A stretch of 64,000 nt of DNA from Otatea glauca (lineage: Eukaryota > Streptophyta > Magnoliopsida > Poales > Poaceae): the NCBI GenBank assembly GCA_036346275.1, contig CM070720.1, forward strand, positions 14,733,278-14,797,277, written 5' to 3'. Made by a program: the position numbers and the translations under genes. The notes beneath the pieces were generated by a model that had not been told where the DNA came from, searched no databases, and saw nothing but the letters and a program-made list of their open reading frames with translations. Shown piece by piece: positions 45,880-56,832 of this stretch (positions are counted from its first letter, which is position 1; each line of letters opens with the position of its first letter).

Positions 45880-47901
45880 ATATATGACATCTATCGGTAT
45901 TACATGAATGTAGACTGTGATTGAACACACTTACAATGTCCAGCATCTCAAGAGCACAACATCGAGGGAGTCGAGGTTGAAGAGATTGAACAGGTCCTTG
46001 AAGTCGACTGTGAAGAAGTCCCCCGATGACTCATTGAATAGATGCTTAGGCTTAAAGCTGACCGTAATACTCGTTATACGTTCTCGCACTGGCTTGTTAG
46101 TTTTTTCCATGTACTAAGCACGCAATCTAATGCAAGCCATAGAAAGGTTTTTTTAGGTGATCTCCCGTTAGTAAAGAGTCTCCTAGCTTGCATAACCGGG
46201 TTAACGGGGCAATCAGATAGTCCAGGGCATTCGTGATCTGCTTCGATTTGCCCTTGCCTTGCTTTCTACTATAGAGAGTCTTCACGGGAGATGAGTGGGC
46301 AGCAACCCACTGAAAGTCCTGTGATGTAGGGGGCACGGGAGCTGATTTGGTGGCCTATTGAGGTGCAGCAGGCAACTCAGGTAGTTGGGGTACTTTCGGT
46401 GATGGAGGATGGGCGTCCAAGAAGTTGACGCTGCTGGGTCACTAGATGAATGTGCGAATGGCATCCCCCAGTGTCACGATCTCGTCGTTTGGGGGCATCG
46501 GTAGCGGGATGATGTTGAAACTATCAAGTACACCATCCACATTGGCCTTCGTGAAACCCGATGCTATCAGGGTACCGTGCACCAGCGCCCCTTCAATGGA
46601 TGGATACTGGAGCCCCCAAGCAATCTGAAGAGAAAAGGAGACATGGGCAAGTCTCATTTGGAGATTGCACCGCTTGGCCTCCTAAATAACGGTACACAAT
46701 TAGCTAATGCGTTCAACAACTATATCTATTGAGCTTTCAAAAGATATATATTAGTACCTTGATGTCACAGATAGGAAATTTTCCGTGTTCATCTGTGTGA
46801 GTGGCGGACGCACAGTTGCTCTTACAAGTAGGGGGCTGAATTGCGTACATACGTCTCGGGCTTGCGCAGTCTGTCTGTCCTGATTATTGAGCCTTTCCTC
46901 AAGGCTTCTTATCTTATTGTTGAATTCTTCTCTCAATCTTTTGTACAATCCATTCCACGTGCTCGGCTTTGGTTCTCTTCCTACTCCAGTATTTGTCAGA
47001 GTCGTTTGGGAACCTCATTTTCTAGGGAACGAAAACGCCTTTGCCTTGCGTGTGACTAGGGTGTTCTTTGTTTCTCAACGACGTGGAGAGTACATCTTTC
47101 TCCCTGTCTGCAAGATCCCAACAAGTTATTTCATTTATGAAGTTATGGACTAATTACATATAAAATTGGTAGTTCGATATCTTACCAGGCGTTGGCAGAC
47201 CTCCTCGTCTGCGGGGTTTGTAAATGAGATGGTGCTGGAAGACGTGGCACTTGACCTCACTCTTAGCTAGTCTCTGGCATGCTGGTCAACGATCGATGCA
47301 AATGGCGCGGAGGCCTCCTCATCCTCCGTCTCCTATTGCACCCTCTTCCCCGCATACCCAGCGGTGCCGAGTCTATGCGGGTGGGAGTTCCTTGCCTGCA
47401 AGGCCTTGTGCGCTTCACTTTGTCATACGAATTTGTCCGTTGTCTTCACCTCAACAAAACTTTGCCATACATACTCAGCAATGAACCCGTACTTAGAGAA
47501 GGGAGTCATGTCCTTGTTGACATATTCCTTGATAAGCGTGCTCTTGAAGTTCTTCCACGCCTTTCCCGCCACTAGCAGTGCATAGCGTCGCACTGAGCGC
47601 ACGGAGTCTTCTGGGATCTCAAACAATACAAACATTCTGTCACCAAGTTGTTGTTGTTCTCATCAGACAACGACTTTTAGGATAGACTGGTGATGGGGAC
47701 CCATAACTGTGCGACTATCTCGTACAATGTCTAGAATGTTGTCGCTGTCTTTCTCGGTTCGATAAGGGCCCCATCCTTTGGATCAACTGCCGTGATGGTG
47801 TATTGGTCTGTGGGCCTTTTATTTGCTCCTCTTGGACCTTGAATCGGTTTTCCTTTCGTTGGCTCATCACATCCTTGAGACGGCGAATGAGGGGACGCCA
47901 T
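45880..47901 (-). pseudogene. Second transposase gene of CACTA-D (PF03004 type), decayed
   Basis: The minus-strand start is MASPHSPSQGCDEPTKGKP at 47901. The PF03004 core (47635-47423) reads FEIPEDSVRSVRRYALLVAG, KAWKNFKSTLIKEYVNKDMT, FSKYGFIAEYVWQSFVEVKT. It continues to a probable donor GTAAG near 47185. Later exon-like pieces include a coiled-coil stretch (46948-46751, KRLREEFNNKIRSLEERLNN) and LVHGTLIASGFTKANVDGVL (about 46580-46520). Stops and frameshifts are present. The position and order match the second gene of CACTA-C. Confidence 0.7.
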
Positions 47902-48000
47902 CTTCTTTTTAACTAAACTTGTTGTGCCATATTGTGTGTTGAAAATTACTATCTCCATCAATGCATATATTATATAATCTATTTAGTCCTCAAAAGATAA

Positions 48001-48145
48001 GTGAGAGCGATATATTATCTCCATCAAAAGATAAGTGAGAGGGATATATTATCTCCTCAAAATTATTATCTCCATCAGTGTCGATTCCTCTTGCTAGTTG
48101 GCCTGGTTAAGTGTATAAGTGAGAGGGATATATTTATGTATGTGC
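48001..48145. repeat. Short tandem duplication near the CACTA-D intron
   Basis: A unit of about 33 bp (AAAAGATAAGTGAGAGNG ... ATATTATCTCC) occurs twice in tandem, with a third partial copy near 48114. Confidence 0.5.
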
Positions 48146-48249
48146 AGGACTACGCACCTTTCCTCAAAAGATTAAGCTTTTTTATTATCAAAAATCATAT
48201 TAATTTTCTTTTGGCTCACAAAAAATAAATCATTGTTTTTTTCCCTCAG

Positions 48250-48717
48250 CAATCAACCCAAAAGGACATTAACATCAAGGTTCTTGATTGCATTACTTCA
48301 CTATGGTGGAGTTAAAGCAGAGTACTTTATAGAGCTTCTACATAATGCAATTGAAGGGGCTGAACACTCATTGTGATTACAAAGATGCCCTAAAACATTA
48401 GCTCAAAATATTGTGGTTGCATACTCTTCATGAACAGTAGTACAATTTGGCATATATATTTGCTTCTTTATGCTCCAGAACTTGTACTCTTATGTTACAA
48501 GTTCGAATTGTCTGCCATTTTTTTTCATTCAAGTGCTTGCGTTTGATCCACACCTCTCTTTTTCATCTAGTCATTACAGTTGCATTTTGCTATGCTGACG
48601 TGGAGGATTCGATGTCGGCACGAATGATTCTTTCTGGGATTCCACTAGAAAAGGCATTCTTGCAATCTAGGCTGGTTTTCCACACTCAACAGGAAAGAAA
48701 AGGAATCAAGCAAGGAT
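48250..48717 (+). pseudogene. Captured RNA-dependent RNA polymerase (RDR) gene fragment
   Basis: Two exon-like pieces lie on the plus strand. 48250-48372, after a CTCAG acceptor, encodes RFLIALLHYGGVKAEYFIEL then LLHNAIEGAEHS before a stop. 48580-48717, after TTACAG, encodes YADVEDSMSARMILSGIPLE then KAFLQSRL and QQERKGIKQG. Wording and order resemble the region downstream of the catalytic site in plant gamma-clade RDRs (RDR3-5 type), which act in RNA silencing. The catalytic motif itself is absent, so it cannot be active. The fragment is antisense to CACTA-D. The identification is from memory of the family, not from a search. Confidence 0.6.
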
Positions 48718-48929
48718 TGATAATCATGAAAATTGAACATGTCACTCTTTATGTCCATTAAAATAATAAATAATTGCATTTTTAGGTCCATTACTATGTG
48801 CAATCTCATATTCAGATCAATGAGTATCGTGATCGTATTATTTTGTTGAGTGTACAACTAATATTCCATGCTCAATCAAATTATTTTTATGAAATTTCAT
48901 AACACTTGTATTTGCTTGCTTATATTCCA

Positions 48930-49030
48930 TCTAGCCTATGGTGACAAAGAAGTTTGGGTGGCCTATTAGCACCTGTATAAAGGTTCTAGATATGACTGGT
49001 TTGAAGTTGTTAGCACTGAACTAAATGAAG
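48930..49030 (+). pseudogene. Captured SEC14/CRAL-TRIO gene fragment, left exon
   Basis: The exon encodes KKFGWPISTCIKVLDMTGLK then LLALN, a stop where the family has Gln, and ends at a GTATG donor. SEC14-like proteins bind and transfer phosphatidylinositol or other lipids. KVLDMTGLK and its surroundings are typical of the CRAL-TRIO lipid-binding domain. The following intron is interrupted by the solo LTR at 49106. Confidence 0.68.
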
Positions 49031-49100
49031 GTATGGCCTACATGGGCTTGGCATTATTATCTGTTTCCATTTTTTATGTTTTTGTGGGCTGTGGCTATAA

Positions 49101-49105
49101 TTGTC
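49101..49105. other. Left target-site duplication of the solo LTR (TTGTC)
   Basis: It is identical to 52174-52178. Confidence 0.9.
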
Positions 49106-52100
49106 TGTCGGGACCGGATCTCCAAATCCGAACCCTCTGTGTATAACCCGTGCTAGTCCAGGAAAAGCTAGCACACACAGTAGAAACAGTGATGACAACA
49201 CATCCATATCACGAATCAAATAATATTACTTAAGCAAAAGAGTATTAGCCTTATGGCCAATTATTACAAATAAACAGCATCATGGCTTGAGTTCAATAAG
49301 AAACAGCGGAAACGAAATAACAAAAGCAAAGTAAGTAAGCCCATCCATTTGCCCAACAGTAATCGATCGGGTTCGCGTCCTAGCATTCCGGATCGCCTTC
49401 ATCATAACCACAAGCGTAGAAATCGTAGTCAGCTTCTGCACACTCTTCTGTGGAAGGTTGGGGATGTTGTAAGGGTGAGCACAAAATGTACTCCGCAAGT
49501 CTTGAAAACATAATGCATGATAACTATATGCAAGGCTAAGCAATTCAAGGCATAATATGGCTCTTTTAGCATAAAGCAAAGTTTAACTGTAAATACCAAT
49601 AGTAATTTCATAAAGCATCATTTGAACAAAATGTAATAGCATAGTAATTGAATTTGACATAACAATTAAAGCAGGTTCCATCTACCTAACTGGCTCCATC
49701 CGCCAAACCATAACCCGAGAGTTCCATCTGCTCTCGGATTCCCAAACCATCATTTTCCTTTGAAACAAAACCATAAAATCTACAATGTGCAAGCGTACCT
49801 CGCCTGCCCTTGACCGTGGGCACGGCTACTTAAGTAGTTTTAACTCTGCAGAGTGTGTACACTTTACCCACAAGACATGATCGACTCTTGTTGCCATGAA
49901 CTTAACACACTTCCTTTGGTGTGTTGGCAGAGAGATCATGACAAGGCCTTTACAATGCACAACCCCACTATTAACCTCGCCCGCTAAGGTTTCACCGTTG
50001 TTAGGGTTCTAGCTGCCCAGTACAGAAGCCCCCTCTTGCGCCTGCCAACATCTGGCACTCACCAACTGGCGAAGCTAATAATGAGACGCACAAATTATTT
50101 AGCCAGGTCGTACCCATATAGACTTGTGGTTATACGGTAGTGCTCGGTCCATGGTAACACACGCTTCGGTCCTTAATTGACTAGGGCGGAACATTCACAT
50201 ACCAAGGTCTCGTGCTTTCTGCACCCGCCAAACATCCATCCGCCCCGGTCTAAACCATTTCCACTTTATTTCATTTAAATCACAGCAGCAACACCAATTG
50301 CCACACTTTCACAAATAAGTTTGAACAATATTTGAAATGATTCCCATAATGGCACAATACCGAAACGCTTAATCTGGACTAAGCAATTCTACCGTTCCAT
50401 GCTAATCTACTGGTTATCACCAAATAAAATAGCTAGTATATATCATCCAGGGTGTCAAAGGTTCGACATGATCAATACCAATGAGGGTATAACAAACTGG
50501 AATTTAACTATACTCTAAAACTATGTTTAAAGTACATTGCATAAAGTAAGCATGCATAATTTAAAAACAACATAACATTTTCATAAACTTTGGGATCAAC
50601 ATGTTCAAGGAAGACTTGCCTTCGCTGCCTCTTGCTGGTTCTACCTCTGATTGCTGATTCGACTGATCTTCAACTGCGTCGTCTACACGCGAAATGAGAG
50701 CAAATAAATAAAACAAATTCAAATAAAATTTAAAAATTGCAAAGAATGGTACTGGAAGATAGATCTTGAATTTAGATGAATTTAGAAATTTGAATCACTA
50801 GAATCGGAGCTCGAACGAAGGAAAACGGGTTCCTGGAAGATTTCCCAGATCAGAAAATCAAAAAAACAGAGAGGCTGACACATGGCGCAACGCGACTAGC
50901 TGGAATTTTCGGATTTCTGGAAAATAATAAAAAGAAAAAGAATTTGCCGGCTGACAAGCGGGACCCACGAGTCAGAGACTCGGTCCACGGTGAACCGGGT
51001 GCACCGAGACGGCTCAAGATGACGCGGCAGAACGGCTGACATGGCGTGCCACGCAAGAGACTAGGGCGGACGTGGCAGCCACGCAGCAGCCACGCGGCGG
51101 CTGACGCGGCGCGGCGCTGAAACGAAGCAGCGCTGACGCGGCGCTGGCACGGAAGACGAGGCGGGCGCGGACCGATCTGGCCCGTCCACGCGGCACGCAT
51201 CCATCGGCCGAGGAAGATCGTACGGCGGGGACGCAAGGCGTGGGCGGCTGCGACATGGCACGATCTGGCGCGCACACGGAAGATCCGACGGCCACGGCTC
51301 ATCGACGGAGAGCGACGACGCGAGGTGGCGGCGCTGGCGCGGGGAAGGCCGGAGGCGAGGAAGACGACGCGGGATGCGGCGGAAGAGAGATGGATCGGCT
51401 CGGGTTTTTGGGGAAAAAGGAAGAGGGCGGCGCGGGGAGTCCGGCGGAACCAAAACCAACGGCGGAGGCTCACCGGCGAGGAAGAAAAGCGGCGAAGAAG
51501 CGCTCAGACGGCGGCGAAACTTCGGCGAGTTCGTGCGCGAAGACGGCGGCGACTCGGGCGGCGAGGGCTTGGGCAAAAGCGGTGGAGCGGAGCGGGGAAC
51601 CTCGGGATGGGGCCCTCGGGGCTTTAAATAGCCTCGGGAGGCGGGCGCGGCACGGACGCCGAAAACGGCGCGGATTTGGTTAGGGTTTCGGCGGCGACGA
51701 CGAGACAGCGACGCGGGCAAGATCTGGCCGCCCACGTGGCGCGCATCGGCCGTGGCGAGCGGGCAATTGGGTGGGCGAAGGCGCGAAGCAGGTCTGAGGA
51801 GGCGGACCGGGCAGCGGAGGAGAAGGAGCGGGCAGCGGGGGAATTGGGCCGCGAAAATGGGCCAGCGAAAGGATTCAGCCCGGAAAGGGTTTTTGAATTA
51901 GAAATCATTTTCCGAATTAAAGAAATTCCAGAAATTCAAATAAAGGCAAATAAATTCAAATAAATTCAGAAAAATCTCCAAAAATACAGAAAAATTCCTT
52001 TAGCATAATGAAGCTAACTAAAACTGAAAATCTTATGTTTGATGAATAGATTAGCCAAATTAAATCCTTTTATAAATAGAAAATTTAAATTAAGCTGAAA

Positions 52101-52173
52101 TTAATTCAAAGAAATTGCAAATGGTGAATTTTGAAATTCAAACATTCTAAAATCCAATTTTTGGAATGTTACA
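49106..52173 (-). repeat. Solo Tekay-type LTR (3068 bp)
   Basis: It runs TGTCGGGACCGG to GGAATGTTACA on the plus strand, with no internal gypsy sequence and perfect TTGTC duplications on both sides. This is the hallmark of LTR-LTR recombination. In element sense it begins TGTAACATTCC, like the larger Tekay LTRs. A GC-rich block (50940-51880) gives long overlapping frames that are not genes. A TATA-like GGCTATTTAAAGCC lies at 51620-51633. The structured U5 module is at 49814-49924. Confidence 0.9.
49814..49924 (-). other. Conserved structured module in U5 of the solo LTR
   Basis: Hairpin CCGTGGGCACGG (49814-49825) differs from the other LTRs by a paired C-G to T-A change. CTCTGCAGAG (49844-49853) and the ACACAC/GTGTGT hairpin (49905-49924) are identical to them, although the flanks are strongly diverged. 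Confidence 0.6.
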
Positions 52174-52178
52174 TTGTC
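52174..52178. other. Right target-site duplication of the solo LTR (TTGTC)
   Basis: It is identical to 49101-49105. Confidence 0.9.
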
Positions 52179-52351
52179 GTGGAAATAGCATCATGTCCTT
52201 CAGATTATAAGCGCAAATGGGTGTTTATAACATTCAGATGTGCTTGGACAAGAATGGGCCTATTTAAAGAACTTGATTTGTGCATAAGTGTTGTGTATGT
52301 TAGTCCGTTATTTATGCTGCTACTGATTAGATACCTGTTGATTTATTACAG

Positions 52352-52840
52352 ATTTGACCGCAATATCTACTGTTAATGATCTGAATTACCCTGAAAAGAC
52401 CGAGACCTATTATATAGCAAATGCTCCATACATATTCTTAGCATGTTGGAAGGTACAGTGCCTACGAGTATCACTGTAATTTTACTAGTAACTTATTAAT
52501 TTTATTTTCAAATCTCATTAACATTTCATGTAATTTTGCTACTAGGTTGTGAATCCTCTGTTGCAAGAGAGGACATGAAAGAAGGTTCATGTTTTGAATG
52601 GTTGTGGGAGAAATGAGCTTCTAAAGGTAATATTACTTGCTACTACTGCTATTCTTTTCAAATTGGCACAATTATCTTCACATTGATCATTCATTACTGA
52701 GCAAGATATTATTGTACTCCTCTAAACCAAGTCAAATAATGAAACCTGATCAGAGTAATTTGTAGCAATTTCAGCTTTGCCATTTACAATATAATGATTA
52801 TGAACCCCGTTTCTGGAACTATGCAGATTATGTGACAGGG
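52352..52840 (+). pseudogene. Captured SEC14/CRAL-TRIO gene fragment, right exons
   Basis: An exon at 52352-52452, after TTACAG, encodes LTAISTVNDLNYPEKTETYY then IANAPYIFLACWK, ending at a GT donor. The next exon, 52546-52626, encodes VNPLLQERT, a stop, then KKVHVLNGCGRNELLK, ending at GTAATA. A last ATGCAG acceptor at 52826 is followed by only a few codons before the sequence changes to CACTA leader DNA. NYPEKTETYY and the ACWK-VVNPLLQERT order are typical of plant SEC14-like CRAL-TRIO domains. Introns are retained, which argues for DNA-level capture rather than retrotransposition. Confidence 0.72.
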
Positions 52841-52857
52841 AGGAGATGGGTGCTTAC

Positions 52858-52971
52858 CTTGGTGGCAGGCAGGAGGAGGCCGGCGCGGGTGAAGACGGTA
52901 CGGGAGGATCGAGGTCGGCTCAGGGGAGCTAGGGTTTGTGGCCGATCTGTGCACGCTGGTGTTCTTTTATA
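52858..52971 (-). promoter_or_regulatory. TATA box and 5' leader exon of the second CACTA-D gene
   Basis: On the minus strand TATAAAAG (52971-52964) precedes a GC-rich leader. The leader ends at a consensus donor, AAG then GTAAGCA, with the exon end at 52858. The layout mirrors 37652 onward in CACTA-C. Confidence 0.6.
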
Positions 52972-52974
52972 GGG

Positions 52975-53150
52975 AGGTTATTAGAGACGGTTCTATAATA
53001 AAATTGTCTCTGATATTGTTGTATCACAGATGGTTCTATTATATAACAGTCTCTAATGCGAGGTTAATAGAGACAATTCTATTATAGATCTGTCTCTGAT
53101 ATTGTTGTATCACAGATGGTTCTATTGTAGAACCATCTCTGATGCTCCAT
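52975..53150 (-). promoter_or_regulatory. Internal subterminal-type repeat array of CACTA-D
   Basis: GAGACGGTTCTATAAT, ATCACAGATGGTTCTAT and inverted units (ACCATCTCTGATG) carry the motif of this element's own termini. No CACTA terminus is seen at the right edge. Confidence 0.65.
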
Positions 53151-53478
53151 CATGCTTCACAATTTAGATAACTGGAGTTGGATCTCACTTGTCATGCATG
53201 TTACTTTACATGCATGTTTGTCCTACACTAATATAATTGTCACTAATGTTCATTTTTCATTGATTTAACTGTACATTTATTATGTACAAATGTAGTTTTG
53301 AGATTTGCTCTAGAATAGCATTAAATAATAGTTTAGGACAACCATGATCAAGTCCCATTGAAAATAACTTTATTAAATAAATCAGATCCATACAAAAAGA
53401 ACTTTATTATACTGGAGAGTACACTTAAAATTAAAACTCTACTTGCTTATTCTTTTATATAAAAATTAGCCCTTCACG
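53151..53478. other. Spacer between internal array and TNP2 C-terminus in CACTA-D
   Basis: It is AT-rich with no gene. CACTAATATAATTG near 53227 resembles a CACTA terminus but lacks subterminal repeats. Confidence 0.35.
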
Positions 53479-54440
53479 ATGATCAACGCATATGTAGCTA
53501 GCTTCCTTAGGTTGTTCTTCCTGGACAATGATGCCGTTTTCGATAGGAGACAACTCGTCAAATTGATTGTATTCTTCCTCATCTACTATATTCTCAACTC
53601 TGGCAGTCTTTCTTTTTCCCAGAAGAACTACATATCGCTTCTTGTTGGACGGGTCGGTTACATAGAATACTTAAACAACTTGGTTAGCGAGTACAAATGG
53701 TTCATATTCGTATTCGACATGTGCGAGGTCGACAGTAGTGATACCATACTTGTCAACCTTCACCTGTTGGACGTGGACCCAACGGCACCGAAATAAGGGA
53801 ATCTTGAATAGTACATAGTCGAGCTCCCAAATCTCCTCTATGAACCCATTGTAGGAGCTCCTCATCGACCCAGTGGTGTTGAACGCATCTATGCGGACAC
53901 CGCTATTCTGGTTTGTGATTTTCATATCCTGATCTCTCGTATAAAATATGTGCCCATTTAATTCATATCCTTTCTATGCTACAACTGTAAATGTTGGTAC
54001 TTTTGCCAACCATGTTAGCGTATCACCTGACGAGCTCCTAGTGATGGGTCAGTCCCTCAACCATCTGTTGAACTAAAGGTTATGCTGTCTCGTGATCCAA
54101 GGCTCCTGCCGTGTCGGATTCTCTTGCTATAGCTAGTGCTTATGCTCTTCGATCTACAGGGACACTACAGCCATGTGTTGCAAAACCGTGAAATGGGCTT
54201 GAGCGTAGGCAACCGGAATAGGCGTGATTGCTTTCCTTCCAATGGTCCCGATACCCTGGAGCCTCACCTCATGGCGAGATCGAGGCACACCTTTTGGTTC
54301 GACCAAAGCCATGTAATTGACACGAGAACTCGACCTCTTCTGTTGCATAACCTTCGACAATGCTACCCTCAGGCCGAGATCGATTCCATATGTAGGACTT
54401 GAGAATTCCCATATACCTCTCGAATGGGTATATGCTACGT
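53479..54440 (-). pseudogene. TNP2 C-terminal half of CACTA-D, decayed
   Basis: Minus-strand pieces are YPFERYMGILKSYIWNRSRP (about 54440-54375; DUF4218 type), a middle with HFTVLQHMAVV (about 54190), and a DUF4216-type block (53925-53671) with GVRIDAFNTT, FIEEIWELDYVLFKIPLFRC and VDKYGITTVDL. The end contains VDEEEYNQFDEL near 53560. Everything N-terminal is missing at the inverted junction. The segment is homologous, in opposite orientation, to 55405-56352. Confidence 0.82.
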
Positions 54441-56352
54441 ACTTTGCACTTCCTATGGTTTTGCACCATAAATGATTATCTTGCCCTTGCTAACTTGTCG
54501 AACCAGAGTACAAAGGAGCCAAAGTCTGTACTCTCTTCTTAGATGTTACCAAGAGTGTGTGGCTGAATCACTCACGCAAAACCGTATACATGCGTCACCG
54601 TTAGTTCCTTCGGAGGAATCACCCGTACCGCAAGATGAAGAAACAATTTGATGGAACGAACGAAGACGGTTTAGCTCCAAAGCCTTTAAGCAGGACAGAC
54701 ATTCACGATATGGTTAAGAACTTGGATGTTGCACTTGGAAAGGGACATAAATCAAGGACCCGTGAGAAGAGCATGTGGAAGAAGAGATCAATATTTTGGG
54801 ACCTACCTTATTGGGAGCACCTAGAAGTTCGACACTTCATCGATGTCATTCACGTAAAGAAGAATGTTTGTGATAGCTTGATCGGTCTCTTACTGAACAT
54901 TAATGGAAAAAGAAAGGACGATATCAATGCACGGCTTGACTTGGTTGATATGGGCATCAGACATGAGTTAGCACCGAAAGAGACCGATCAAGGTCAAACG
55001 TACTGCAAACCTACTTGTTACACTTTGTCCTAGTCGAGAGAGCTGAATTTGCCAGTGCTTGCATTGTGTGAATATTCTGTCCAGTTACTCCTCCAACATG
55101 AAGAGACTTGTTTCGATGCAAGATTTGAGTTTAACTAGCATGAAGTCTCATGATTGCCATATGCTTATGACACAGATGCTCTCAGTCCTAATTAGAAGTA
55201 TTTTACTGAGCAAGGTCCGGGAGACAATCACAAGGCTGTGTTATTTCATTAACACAATTGCTCAGAAGGTCATCGATCCCGAAGGACTAGATGCTCTGCA
55301 GGCCAAGGTGGTCATGACTCTATGTAATCTTGAGATTTAGTTCCCTCCGTCGTTTTTTAATACCATGGTCCATCTCATTGTTACCTTGTCATAGAGATAA
55401 AGATGTGCGGGCCCATGTTCATACGTAGTATGTATCCATTCGAGAGGTACATGGGAATTCTCAAGTCCTACGTACAGAATCGATCTCGACCGGAGGGCAG
55501 TATTATCGAAGGTTATGCAATCGAAGAGGTCGTCAAATTCTGCGTGGATTACATGGCTTAGGTCAAACCGATAGGTGTGCCTCGATCCTGCCATGAGGGG
55601 AGGCACCAGGGTATCGAGACTGTCAAAAGGAAAGAAATCATGCCTGATCCAGCTGCGTGTGCTAAAGCTCATTTCACGGTTTTGCAACACATGGCTGTTG
55701 TGGCCCCGTATATCGACGAGTACAAGAACTGGCTACGGCAATAGAATCCATCGTGGTAGGAGTCCTGGATCATCAAACAGCATAACCTTTAGTTCAACAG
55801 ATGGTTAAAGGAGCGACAACCTATCATTGGAAGCTCGTCAGGTGATACGCTGACATGGTTGGCAAAAGGGCCAACATGTACTGTTGTAACATGAAAAGGA
55901 TACGACTTAAATGGGTACACATTTTACACGAGAGATTAGGACATGAAGAGCACAAATCAGAACATCGGTGTTCGCATAGATGCACCCAATACAGCTAGGT
56001 CGACGAGGAGCTCCTACTATGAGTTCATTGATGAAATTTGGGAGCTCGACTATGTACTATTCAGAATCCCCTTACTTCGGTGCCATTGGGTTCACCTGCA
56101 ACACATGAAGGTTGACAAGTATGGCTTCACTACTATTGACCTCGAACATGTCGGATACCAGGACGAACCATTTGTACTTGCTAACTAAGTTGTTCAAGTC
56201 TTCTATGTAACCGACTTATCCAACAAGAAGTGCCAAGTGGTCCTTCAGGGAAAAAGGAGGATTGTCGGAGTTGAGAATATGGTAGATAAGGAGGAATACA
56301 ATCTGTTTGATGAGTTGCCTCTTGTCGGTAATGGCGTCACGGTCCAGGAATA
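54441..56352 (+). pseudogene. TNP2-like transposase of CACTA-E, 5'-truncated and decayed
   Basis: The homology begins mid-protein near 54470 (NDYLALANLS). It continues with MKKQFDGTNEDGLAPKPLSR (54635), WKKRSIFWDLPYWEHLEVRH, VKKNVCDSLIGLLLNINGK, YSSNMKRLVSMQDLSLTSMK (about 55085-55145), HDCHMLMTQML, YPFERYMGILKSYVQNRSRP (about 55430-55490) and a DUF4216-type end (55943-56188, then GKRRIVGVENMVDKEEYN). Stops lie near 55031, 55338 and 55742. It is closely related to the CACTA-D and CACTA-F copies and belongs to a different subfamily from CACTA-C. Confidence 0.82.
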
Positions 56353-56463
56353 ACAACTGAGGAAACTAGCTACACAAGTGTCGATCATCGTTTAGGGCTA
56401 ATTTTTATACAGAAGAATAAGAAAATGGAGTTATGATGAGGTCGTCATGTTTATTTTAAGTGT

Positions 56464-56830
56464 ACCTATATTATAATTAATGAGATGTACGTATGTATGA
56501 TAATTAATGAGATGTATGTATGTATTGTAATTAATGAGACGTACGTATGTATGATAATTAATGACAAAAAAATTAACTTGGGTAAAAAATTAACTTGAGG
56601 AAAAATTAAGAAATTAACTTGAGCTAAAAAATTAATTTGGTAGTAGATGGAAATTCTAGCATTAGAAAATTTAACTTAAGAAAAAAAATAACTATTAAAA
56701 AATTAAGAAATTAACTTGAGTTAAAAAATTAATTTGGCAGTAGATGGAAATTTAAGCATTAGAAAAATTAACTTGAGGAAAAAATTAACTTAGGTAAAAA
56801 AATTAACTTTATGAAAAGTTAAGAAATTAA
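56464..56830. repeat. AT-rich tandem repeats after TNP2 of CACTA-E
   Basis: First come about three copies of a ~30-bp unit (TAATTAATGAGATGTACG...). Then follows an array of AAAAATTAACTTGAGG-like units. Within it a segment of about 95 bp containing GTAGATGGAAATT and AGCATTAGAAAA is duplicated (about 56607 and 56702). Confidence 0.7.
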
Positions 56831-56832
56831 CC

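Larger units (their letters stand above)
44510..54440 (-). mobile_element. CACTA-D: chimeric CACTA element carrying host gene fragments
   Basis: The 3' terminus is at the left (CACTAATACAAAAAAG) with subterminal repeats to about 44720, in the same family as CACTA-B. Reading the minus strand from right to left, I see a TNP2 C-terminus (54440-53479), an internal repeat array (53150-52975), TATAAAAG, a leader exon ending in a splice donor (52858), an intron region with RDR and SEC14 fragments in antisense, the PF03004-type gene (from 47901), and an Ulp1-like remnant (to about 45050). The 5' end is missing: TNP2 breaks at an inverted junction with CACTA-E. A solo LTR interrupts it. The extent of one single element is inferred from gene order. 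Confidence 0.7.

Noticed and set aside
45868..45887. (TA)n run
   Set aside because: It is an ordinary short microsatellite with no further structure.
53220..53260. CACTA terminus at CACTAATATAATTG as the end of CACTA-D
   Set aside because: No subterminal repeats lie next to it, no AAT duplication matches 44507-44509, and TNP2 sequence in the same orientation continues to its right.
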